Assembly (NCBI GenBank): GCA_934045075.1
Contig: OW203734.1
Coordinates: 7,012,516-7,076,515, forward strand
Source: Yponomeuta sedellus
Taxonomy: Eukaryota; Arthropoda; Insecta; Lepidoptera; Yponomeutidae
Length of the DNA: 64,000 nucleotides
Direction of reading: 5' to 3'
Positions 30,183 through 40,111 of the stretch are shown here, piece by piece; positions within the stretch are counted from its first letter, which is position 1, and the number at the start of each line of letters is the position of its first letter. The notes beneath the pieces are model-generated. The model worked only from the letters and a program-made list of their open reading frames with translations. It was not told where the DNA came from and made no database searches. The position numbers and the translations under genes are program-made.

Positions 30183-31084
30183 TAGTGACCATTAGCAATC
30201 GGCACTGGTCCTAAACAGACATAATATTCGAAACCAATATCAGCTCAGCAGGGTCAATTGCCGTGAAAACAGTGTAATTCCCTGATTAAATTGGCTTAAT
30301 GTCGAAATAATGGCCTTTCCACAAACGTGGGTTGTTTAACAATTGATTTTGCTTGAAAGTATTTCGGCAATTATTTATGTTGAACAAACTTCAAATAGGA
30401 ATGGATAAAAGGCTGACATTTCGATTAGGAACATATATATTTTGATTTGCAAATAAAATTGTTTTTATTGCACTTTTAAAGGTATATCACTTATTCGATT
30501 CAATTCAAATTTATTTAATAATAGTTATTATAATAATCTTATATTTAGTTCCTGATTTTATTTGGCTCCAAATTTCCTAAGAATTTTGGTTTTCACCAGA
30601 TCATATAAGTGAGAAAAATATCAGTTTTTTACTTACACTTGCCGAGCATCAGCTGGATTTTATTTTTCCGGTTTTCATAACATGGGAATGACCAATTTTG
30701 AGTATATTAGTCACTGCAATGGGACTAAATAGTGATAATTCTGTTACAGTGAGCAGGCTCATTGTAACAGAATTATCACTCTTTACTTGCTTACGCGTAA
30801 CGGCCAACCTACGATGCTTTCGACCAATTAGAGATTTGTGTTTTTTTATCAAATCCTTAAAAATTACGGTTGTTTACAATTTTATTATAAACATACAATA
30901 AAATTGTTATAATATACAAATATAATTTATGATATAATATCGGGATTATCTCGATAAGTTCTCGTCGGAGCGTATAGTCGTGGCTAAGCGAAAATCTTAG
31001 TGAGAGAGGGAAAAAACTTTTGCCTTGTTTATCCTGTTTATCGTAATGAAAAGATGCTCTTAAAATTTAACAAATGGTTTCAAA

Positions 31085-31385
31085 CTCGCTGTACGTGTAT
31101 TCCACTAGACGCAGTAAACCATCTTGCACAATCGCCTACATCTTTATTCTAGGTCTTTCAGCACCTAAAAGGTAAATTGACCACTCAGACGCAGACGACC
31201 AGCAATCGGGAACCAAATTACAATAAAACTGGTCATAGCCGACAAAAATATCTATTGTGGCAGTGGCGTAGCGCGTAGTAAATTGTAGACTGTCGCCTAC
31301 GCTTGTAGCGGTCACAAGGCTACGCCGTAGCACTGGCGTAGAACCTCTTCCATTGCGCTGATTTGAAATCACTTGTAGTGTTCTA
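31085..31385. repeat. Probable MITE-like repeat (GGCGTAGC-rich)
   Basis: Multiple ctacgcc/ggcgtag words in both orientations (for example gtggcgtagcgcgtag and ctacgccgtagcactggcgt) suggest a foldback element. The minus frame 31136-31372 shows no family signature. I have no second copy in this window to fix the ends. Confidence 0.35.
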
Positions 31386-31684
31386 ACTATACTAACAACA
31401 AATAAAAAATGGTTTTGCCTTGGAGTGTGCTAATTTACAGTTAAGGTGGCTTCTCAAGGAGCATTTCCTCTACAAACTTAGTTTGGTTTTTATTTACAAA
31501 TGACAATCCGGATCGAAATAAAACTTTGCCGATACGTTTTATATAGCCTCTTTATATTGCCTTGCAGATGGCAATTTTATATAGCCTCTATTTATGCAAA
31601 TATGAAGAGTTGATTGAGTAAAATATTTGACGGCATTAAAGAGGAGTCCTATACTGTGCCATCTAGTTATGAAGGCACAGCATA

Positions 31685-32943
31685 CATAGGCTGCTACTTA
31701 TGTATGCGGAATCTGGGATTCCAATAATTTTAAACGCAATGTCTGACCTCCATGGTCAAATTCGTTCTTTTTTTAAATACTGGCCGCTAATATTTTTCTC
31801 TTATATACGTTAGTGTTTTGTTTTTGTTGGGTTTAAAATGTCATATCGCTGAAAAAATGGAACTCACTCGTGAAAATATTCGTGCTATGATTTATTACGA
31901 TTTTCGACGTGGTTTAACGCAACAACAGTGTGTAGATCAATTAACTTTGACTTTTGTTGGTAAAGCTCCATCAAAAACGACTGTGTATCACTGGTTTAGT
32001 GAGTTTAATCGCGGGCGCAGTAAGCTCACAGACGAAGTTAAAAAAAGTCGCCCGAAATCGGTGGTTGTGCCACAAAATATTGAAGCTGTGCGAAAACTAA
32101 TAATGCGAGACCGCCATGTTACGTATCGCGAGATAGAGGCTGTTCTGGGCATATATATGACGAGCATTCATAGGATATTACATGAACATGGATCCCGCAT
32201 AACTTAACTCAGGATCAAAAAGATGCTCGCGTCGAATAGTGCAAGAAAACCTTTAAAAAATTCAACGGAGGCGACTCAAAATCTGTTTATAATATCTACA
32301 CAGGTGACGAATCCTGGATCTACGCGTACAATCCCGAAACTAAACAACAATCAACAGTTTGGGTGTTTCAAAATGAGCCGAACCCTACGAAAGTGGCTCG
32401 TGCAAAAAGCACTGTAAAGCAAATGGTGGCCTGCTTTTTTGGTATTAATGGCCATGTGGCTACAATACCACTGGAGAATTGCAGAACGGTTGATTCGGAG
32501 TGGTACACGACCATTTGTTTGCCGGAAGTATTTGAAGAAATACGCCAAAACAACCAGCGACGCAGAATCATACTTCACCATGACAATGCCAGCTGTCATA
32601 CATCTCAGGAAACAACTATTTTGGATGGTCAAAAAATAGAATTGATGGGTCATCCACCGTACAGCCCTGATTTGGCTCCCAATGATTTCTATTTATTCCC
32701 AAATGTAAAGAATAAATTACGTGGTCAACGATTTTCGACCCGTGAAGATGCCGTAGATGCATTCAAAAAGCACGTTTTGGAGATACCTCAATCAGAGTGG
32801 AAAAAGTGTTTTACAAATTGGTTTCATCGAATGCAAAAGTGCATCGATCATAGTGGACTATACTTTGAAAAACAATAAAAGCATATTTAGCCATATACAT
32901 TTGTTTATTTTTTCTATTCCGCATACATAAGTAGCAGCCCTCG
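31685..32943 (+). mobile_element. Mariner DNA transposon (damaged)
   Basis: 1259 bp between TA dinucleotides (31683-31684 and 32944-32945). The 26-bp inverted ends match over 23 positions, 22 of them perfect and contiguous (31689-31710 and 32918-32939, ggctgctacttatgtatgcg...). Length, TA target and transposase type all fit mariner. The transposase gene is broken, so the element could move only if another copy supplied the enzyme. Confidence 0.93.
31857..32878 (+). pseudogene. Mariner transposase (DD34D) pseudogene
   Basis: It starts MELTRENIRAMIYYDFRRGL with the N-terminal helix-turn-helix, and frame 1 ends at 32207 after ILHEHGSRIT. The sequence resumes in another frame with WIPHNLTQDQKDARVE, so roughly ten codons plus a frame shift are lost near 32190-32200. 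An in-frame TAG at 32237-32239 then replaces the usual Trp. After that the frame is open to 32878. Catalytic Asp residues are in GDESWIYAY, HHDNASCHT and YSPDLAPNDF; the last two are 34 residues apart as in DD34D mariners. The protein must therefore be inactive. Confidence 0.93.
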
Positions 32944-33297
32944 TAGGACATACATACATACCTACGAGCCAAACACTTTACCTTCTTTTGGCGTCCGCTG
33001 TCGTCGGTTAAAAATAAGTTCCTACTCATGCACGTTACAAAACCAACAGAAACAGCACTGCCACGTTTGCCTCAAAATTCTAACGAAATATTTATTGAAT
33101 TTTAATTGCTTTCCTTTAATATTTAAATGTTGAATATTCTGACAGTAAAATCGCCTTTAATTACCTAGGCGTTAAGTAGAGGTTTCCGCAAAGGGCATTT
33201 ATTTATAGGCCATTCTATTAGCTCCCTAGACGCGACACACAGTAACTCTATTACTTGGCTGACCCCCAGTATCATTTATAGCACCGGTATAGAGATT

Positions 33298-33468
33298 TTC
33301 CCGTAGCCCCGGCTGCTTGAATAATCTTAAGAGATCACGAAGTTTAAGCAACATAGGGCGCGTTCCGTGCGTGGATGGGAGATCGACACAGATATGCTCT
33401 GAGGTGATTGTCTATGACTAACGTTAGTGGCATTTTCGTGAACAGCGTGCTTCGCAGTTGGTGCCGTA
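33298..33468 (+). repeat. 5S-rRNA-like SINE, subfamily B, 3'-truncated
   Basis: The head cccgtagccccggctgcttg and aagagatcacgaagtttaag then caacatagggcgcgttc are clear. An insertion (gacacagatatgctctga region) interrupts the block, and the element stops after cagttggtgccgtagc. Confidence 0.7.
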
Positions 33469-33802
33469 GCAGTAAAAGATTACTTTGTACCATTTAATGA
33501 CTTTTAAGCTTATTCCTGGAATAATATGACTATATTATTAACTTTCACGCTGGCGGCAGCTAGGTGACACGACCCGTTGTAGCAGATCAAGAATTTTTTT
33601 AATGAAACATCAGAAATGAGAAAATTTTCCGGGTGATATAGCCTAAAAGATTAGCAAGCTGCATGCGTAGTACGATGGCTCGCACGCGATAAAATGTGAT
33701 TTGACCAATCAAATTTTATCGCCTTTTGACATTTAAAACGACTAGATTCATCATACTACCCATGCTGAACTGGCATTGGGCTGAGACATTATGCCAAATG
33801 AA

Positions 33803-34133
33803 TCGCTCGTAGGCCCGGCTGCCTGAGTGATCTTAAACGAGCACGAAGGTTAACCAACATAGGGCGCGTTCAGTGCATGGATGGGTGACCGTCTAGTGGC
33901 ATTTTGCCGAGCGGTTCCGTGCTTCACAAGGCACGTTAAACAGTTGATGCCGGCTGCCGTCGATAGATGGCAATTGTTAAGCCAAGTCAGATGCCTTGAA
34001 AACTTCTAACGGTAAGAACAGCCACTTGCAAGACAAGCCTCCACCAATCCGGACTTGGCCCCCGTGGTGGTGTACCTATACCTTCCTCAGGGAAGATACC
34101 CGTGCCCCTGGGTAGGGTCATAATGGGTTGATA
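33803..34133 (+). repeat. 5S-rRNA-like SINE, subfamily B
   Basis: The clearest 5S match in the window: cgagcacgaaggttaaccaa then catagggcgcgttcagtgca then tggatgggtgaccg. The body ends gggtcataatgggttgatag. Confidence 0.75.
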
Positions 34134-35305
34134 GTGAAGATTATGCCAAAAAACTGGCAGTCGATGGCGTAGAAAGGTGGAGACTGCAAACTGGTTAACG
34201 CAGCTTGGAACGCCCACCGGCCCGCTGGACTGACTATCTAAAGCAGGTTGCTGGCAGTGTCTCGATGAGGATGACCGAGAACCGAAAAAAGTGGCCTGCA
34301 TTAGAGATGGTCTATGTTCAGCTCTTAAACGAGTATGAGTTTATTGATTGGCATTGACGGTAACGTCTAACTAGTACATATTTATAACTTTATCTCGTCC
34401 ATATTAACGGGCTTGTTACGTAATTGATCATTTTGGGCAGGTAACACGACAAAGCGAGTCGCGCTTTAATGGCTAAAGCCGGGACTTTATTTCTCAAATT
34501 CTGACATTAGCGCTACGAAACGCGTGATTACTACCCATACTGAAGTTCCCACACAATGGAAAAGTATTTCTAACATATAAGCTCATGCCCACGCACTTTT
34601 GGTACTAAAAGCGAATACTGGAAGTAGTAAATATTGGTCCTCGGCAAAGTTAGAGTACGTTGTTAAGTGTTGTTCTTGGAAATTTTTAGCTCTTCTAAAT
34701 GTCAGCTTAAGTAGAAATTAGCTTTCGTGTTTTAACTGGTGTTTTTGTTAGACAAAACTGCGAGTAATTTTTATATGCCCAATTAAAAGCCCACGCGTTT
34801 GCCCTATATACACCCTTGTTAGTCGAGAGACAAAAGAATGTTAATAATGTTAAGTTAGCCAGCTCCGTGAACATTTTCGCTAAAATTTCTTCATTGTAGA
34901 TAAAGTATTTGATGAATTTGACTAGCTTCGAGACTGACATTAAACAAAAGATGTGAATGATTCTTGGCAAAATACTCACCATAAAAGTGAAAAGTCTGGC
35001 TATTAATCCTTTACGAATTCATGAGGATTCTCACACTCTTCGATTTATGCTGCATAACAAAACAATTCAAATTAGACAAAATACCGGGCGGGAAAGTTAG
35101 ACAGGAGAACGTATGGTGTAGGTATAAACGTGGTCACAGGGCGGTGGCTGAGATCTGGTCATCTTTTGGTAAGTAAATTATGATGTCGGTATGATGATGG
35201 GGGAAAACTGACGAGACTGGCGGTTAAAGTGGCGTGACGGTGAAGAGACTTATGCGCAACGGTGGGCTTCATTCATTGGTTGTAAAAGTAATTATCGCTG
35301 ATTTG

Positions 35306-35669
35306 CTCGTAGCCCCGGCTGCCTGAGTAGTCTTAAACGATCACGAAGTAACACAGGGCGCGTTCAATGCCTGGATGTTTAACGTCTATGACTAACGCTA
35401 GTGGCCTTTTTCCGAGCAGTTCTATGCTTCGCAAGGCACGTTAAGCAGTAGGTGCCGGCTGCCGTCGATGGATGGCAGTCGTTAAGACAAGTCGGAGGCA
35501 TTAGCGCGGCTTGAAACCTTTTGACAGTAAGACCGGCCACTAGTCTTGCAAGCCTCCACTAATACGGACTTGGCCCCCGTGGTGGAGTATGGCCTATACC
35601 TTCCTCAGGGAAGACACCCGTGCCCCTCGGTGGGGACATAATGGATTAATAAGGATGATGATGATGAAA
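35306..35669 (+). repeat. 5S-rRNA-like SINE, subfamily B
   Basis: gctcgtagccccggctgcct, aaacgatcacgaagtaacac, agggcgcgttcaatgcctgg; ends ggggacataatggattaata with a (gat)n tail. Confidence 0.75.
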
Positions 35670-36011
35670 AGTAATTAAACTTGAAGATTCAGCATTTAGA
35701 ACCAATTCTTTATTACCAACTAGCACACTTTTGTAGTCTTTCAGTAACATTTCATTGTTTGGGTATTATAAGAAAAATGTAGAAGCAAAGCAAATGTTTT
35801 TTGACAATAATAGCACGGGAAGTCTTACACAATGACGAAACAAACAAAAGGTAGGTACCTAACTATAATAGGCAATAGAAAATCAATCAAGAGTAACCTA
35901 GACATGTTGGAATAATAGATTCTACTACCGTTAAAATAATTAATCGGTAAGTAATTAACGATTCAATTAAATGAATATATCAGTCCTCGTGTAACATGAA
36001 AATGTAGGTGA

Positions 36012-36175
36012 ACTAACATCTAAAAACCTATTTAGCCCGCGACCTCTGGCTATCCGTACTGGCACGGATAGCTAGAGGTCGCGGGTTCGAATCCCGGCAT
36101 GGGTGGAATTTTTAGCCTCTAAATAGGTTTTTAAAATTGTCCTTAGGACGGGTTAGTGTATTAAAAATAAAAATA
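36012..36175. repeat. Inverted pair of tRNA-like repeat R1 (foldback)
   Basis: ctaaaaacctatttag then cgacctctggctatccgt on the left; the reverse complement acggatagctagaggtcg, then gcgggttcgaatcccggc and gcctctaaataggttttt on the right, with the tail ttaggacgggttagtgtatt. It has the same plan as 12727-12893. Confidence 0.75.
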
Positions 36176-36398
36176 GTAGAACTAACATCTAGTTCTGTGT
36201 TTCTGTATTGGAGTTTGGTACTTAAACGATATGGGCGGAAATGTGCGTAAGTGAGAGGAAAGTGGTAGTTTAAATTATTTTTCTATTTGACGATCTTGAT
36301 CATGCCCTCATCTTGGCCAAGTTGTATGTTCGAAGATAACGCACACAAACGAATTATATCTATCTTTAATGCGAAATAGACGAGCCTTGACGAGACGG

Positions 36399-36493
36399 GA
36401 CGAGCTGAAGACTGGGCGCAATGGCGCTCTTTACGGGAGGGTTATGTCCAGTAGTGGACTACATATAATATAGCCTGAAGAAGAAGAAGAAGA
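36399..36493 (+). repeat. RTE-like LINE 3' end with GAAGAA tail
   Basis: cgagctgaagactgggcgca ... cagtagtggactacatataatatagcctg followed by (aag)n. Strongly 5'-truncated. Confidence 0.65.
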
Positions 36494-36554
36494 CGAGCCT
36501 TTATCTTGCAATATGCGTTATTGCAAAGATTTCAAATCATATTCTAAAAGAAGG

Positions 36555-36919
36555 AAACGCTCGTGGCCTAGCCGAACCGAGTGATTGGAATCAATCACTT
36601 GAGTCAAGCCACAACAGGCGCGGTGAGGTGCAGTATGGGTGATCGTCCCGTAACTATCGCTAGTGGCATTTTTCCAAGCGTATCCGTGCTTCGCAAGACA
36701 CGTTAAGCCCTTAGTGCCGGCTGTCATGTAATAGTAGCCGTTAAACCATGTCAGAGGCCTTATGGGCGGCTTGATAACTTCTGACAGTAAAGATCGCCAC
36801 TGTCTTACAATTTCACCAACCTGGACTTAGCTCCCGTGGTGGAGTATGGCCTAACCTTCCTGTGATGCTGGAAGAGACTCGTGCCCCAGCAGTGGGGACA
36901 TACAAGGGTTCATATCGAT
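36555..36919 (+). repeat. 5S-rRNA-like SINE, subfamily A
   Basis: Full length: gaaacgctcgtggcctagcc to gacatacaagggttcatatc. The 5S block reads ggcgcggtgaggtgcagtat then gggtgatcg. Confidence 0.7.
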
Positions 36920-37009
36920 TCCAAAAGAATATGATCCTTTGAAAGGATCCGGGAAAGTGATAGATCCTTGTCCCTGCCTATCTCTCTCTTAGGATACAGA
37001 CGTGAGGTC

Positions 37010-37355
37010 AACCCTTGGTATCTCCCCAGTGCTGGGGCACGGATGTCTTGCTGCATCGCAAGAAGGTATAAGGCCATACCACACCACTGGGGCTAAGTCC
37101 GGGTTGGTGAAGGATTGTAAGACAGTGGTGGGTCTGGCTGTCAGTTATCAAGCCGCCTTAAGGCCTCTGACATGGCTTAAAGACTGCCATTACATGACAG
37201 CCGGCACCAACGGCTTAGAATGCCTCGCAAAGCCCGGAAGCGCTCTCTTGCGGTAGTCACGGCATGGTCACCCATCTCCCTATTGTTTCCAGCCGCGCCT
37301 AGTGGAACTGAGTGATTGGATCAATCACTTGGTTCCATTATGCCACGAGCGCTTC
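37010..37355 (-). repeat. 5S-rRNA-like SINE, subfamily A, minus strand
   Basis: The reverse complement of the family consensus, ending at the head with ccacgagcgcttcg. It forms an inverted pair with the copy at 36555-36919, separated by only about 90 bp. Confidence 0.7.
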
Positions 37356-37500
37356 GTGTAATATGATTTTAGTAATTAGTATTCATTTGACAAAACGCTG
37401 AGATCAAAACCTAGAACGCTGTCAAGACGATGTGTTGTTTAAAACAGAATCGTACTGCGCACAAAATTTTATGTGAGATTTTATTATGCGATTATTATTT

Positions 37501-37835
37501 TACTAGCTGGTGCCCGCGACTTCGTCTGCGCAGGATTAGTATTTTGAGTAGCTTATGTTTATGTATTTCGAGTGGCGTACAAATGGTTATGGCAGCGCAC
37601 GCTAGATAGCTCGCAGATGTTAGATCTTTTCCTACTTACTTGACAATTCAATTCAACAATTTTGGACAATTCACACAATATCCTGCTGTTATTCTGTTGT
37701 ATAAGCTATATTATTGTAAAGTTTCATTAAAATCCATTCAGTAGTTTTAACTGAATGAACAACAAACATCCATCCATCTTCTATGATCTGAGATCCATCC
37801 ATACTTACAAACTTTCGCGTTTATAATATTTGTTG
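37501..37835 (+). repeat. Widespread lepidopteran repeat (ACTAGCTGGTGCCCGCGACTTCGTC type)
   Basis: It begins tactagctggtgcccgcgac and ends tacaaactttcgcgtttata. A related piece is at 58978-59180 and a reversed one at 22915-23040. Likely a LINE 3' end or non-autonomous element; class not determined. Confidence 0.5.
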
Positions 37836-38584
37836 GATATCCCATCCCACGTGACTTTCTTGAGCAGACTAAAACGTGTTGCCTACGTCAGAGTCTAGGT
37901 CCCCTGATGACAGCTCCGCATAACAATAAAACAAAAAGCTTTGGATCTTACTTACGTCACTTGCCTTATCCTATCTAAGAAGACAAATGAGAATATATTT
38001 TGTTGTACACCAGGAAAAATATGTGTCCGTCTAATGAGAATGTACAATAGGAGGAAACCACTGCCACTCGTCTCTTTTACGCCAATACGCTCTTAGAACA
38101 CGAGTACCACTAGAAAATGTTTTTATTAAAACAAGTTGGTTGACCGTTCATGACAGATTCTTTTTAATAAAACCTAGACAACTTCCAAAAAATTTCTACC
38201 TGTTTTGATATAATCTAACACCCCCACTTATCAAAACATAAATATATAAAAGCATTTAAATAACTATCTAAATAATGGATATGTCTCTGTTTTGAAATCA
38301 GGGCTAGAAACACACAGGTTAGTAAATCTGTAGCGCGCAGGAGGTTTCCTTTTTCTTTTTTTCAGTAATTCTCACATGGTGCTACTTCTTTTTCTATCTC
38401 TGATTCTGAAGTGTTATTATTTATTACCGACGTATAAGTTAAACTTAAACTCAGAAATTCGCCTGTTAATTCCGCCACTGAATCTCCGTCTTGCTCAGTA
38501 CATCGTGGTGTTTGGGACTTGCTCTGAGCTTTCCCCCACTGAAACTTTATCTACAGTATCTTCTTATATTGGTTCATACTGTAT

Positions 38585-39709
38585 CTAAATCACTTTATCA
38601 TCTTTACGAGCAGTAAACAAACACCCACTTCTGATTTGGATATTCACTTTGCAAACACCGTCTCTCAGGTCTCCTGTGACAACCAATTCCTTCTTGCTAT
38701 TGCGAATGTAACAGTGACTAGCTTCAATTACATCGTTTCCGTGTTTGATCAGTGCACTTACTGATAGCAAGTTGATAGTCAGGCTTCAAGCACATAGCAT
38801 ATCCTGAACTGTGAACATAATAATTTCTAGTAACTATGAAAACTTCTCGTTCTTCAACCAGTCTTTATTAACTGTCATGTGTGTGCTCGCACCCGAATCA
38901 ACGTGCCACTCGTCTTTACTATATTTCCCCTATTCAGATATACCACATCGAAAGCTGTACTTCTTGGATTTAACCAGCAAATTACATTTATTTCGGTAAT
39001 GTCGTAATGTCCCTTTTGTTTACATTTATGACATTTTAATACCTTTTCACCATCTGTGTCGTTTGCGACATATCGCTCTTCTTGCTTTTAAACTTTTTCA
39101 GAAACAACCTTTTGCAGCGAATGCCACTAGAATCTGTGTCGTAATTCGAACTTCCATGTCAAGCAACTTTGATTTTATAACATCTGTGGTTATCTGAATG
39201 CCCGAGTGTTCAATTGCCATAATCATTTGAGAAAATCGTTCTGGCAAACCTGCTAATAGCAATGGCCCGATTCATGCTTCCGTTATTTTAAATCTCGTAC
39301 AATCCAACTTCTGCGCCGTGTCCACAATCTGCGTTACATAGGTTGTCATAGAATCGCAATTCTCCAGCCTAATCGATATCAGATGTCGAAGCAGGGTAAT
39401 CTTCCTTGCATAATCCGAGTCATCGAACATAGACTTCAACGTAATCCATAACGCATGTGACGTCGACGAATTTTCGACATGCACGTATAACGGAGAGTCA
39501 ATCGTCAATATTAGCTTTACCCTTGTTTTAGCGTCAGTTTCAGCATCTTCTGGCTTCAATTCTGTACCGGCCACTGGTTTGATGTACTTCACCAAGCCTT
39601 CCAGCACCAACAAATTTTCTGCCACAAAACTCCACTCATCATAATTTTCTCTACCTTTTAATTTTGGCACACTCAAAATATAGTTCGCGGTCATTATCCA
39701 CGGTAACAC
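38585..39709 (-). pseudogene. Copia gag-protease-GAG_pre-integrase remnant
   Basis: Gag starts in the frame 39272-39709 (MTANYILSVPKLKGRENYDE and on), a UBN2-type Copia Gag. An in-frame TGA at 39272 interrupts it, and the same frame resumes with LLAGLPERFSQMIMAIEHSG. Around 39005-39040 a zinc knuckle CHKCKQKGHY is broken by an 8-bp duplication. The protease motif DEWHVDSGASTHMT (38880-38925) follows, then a pre-integrase stretch (38585-38770, with IRNSKKELVVTGDL). Integrase catalytic region, RT and RNase H are deleted. Non-functional. Confidence 0.85.
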
Positions 39710-39825
39710 AACTTAATATTTCAACTGTAATTACTCAAAATTACTGAAAATATTACAGAGCGCCCATAACCTATTAAAACAAGTTGGTTGACCGTTCATG
39801 ACAGATTCTTTTTAATAAACCATAA

Positions 39826-40107
39826 ACGAAGCTACCTGTTTTTATTACGAATGTCCATAAAGACACCAAGGAATCGGACATAATTGAATATATTAGTGAA
39901 AAAACAAACGACGTCGTGTCCTTACAGAAAATAAATATTAAAAGGCAAAATGATCACAGTGCTTATAACTTTTTTGTGCCAGAGAAAATGTTGTCTGTAT
40001 ACTTGGATGAGAATTTATGGCCACAAGGCATAATTTTCAGGCGCTTTGTTAACTTTGTACACAAAGACTTGAACGGAGCAATTTTTGTGAACGGTCTTAA
40101 TAGTTAA
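39826..40107 (+). pseudogene. LINE ORF1 C-terminal fragment
   Basis: Open from the truncation point to TAA at 40105-40107. It encodes SYLFITNVHKDTKESDIIEY and the stretch SLQKINIKRQNDHSAYNFFV, the C-terminal nucleic-acid-binding part of a LINE ORF1 protein. It has no start codon of its own, because the element is truncated here. Confidence 0.65.
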
Positions 40108-40111
40108 AAGT

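Noticed and set aside
37002..37256. 84-codon plus frame
   Set aside because: Lies wholly within a minus-strand 5S-like SINE.
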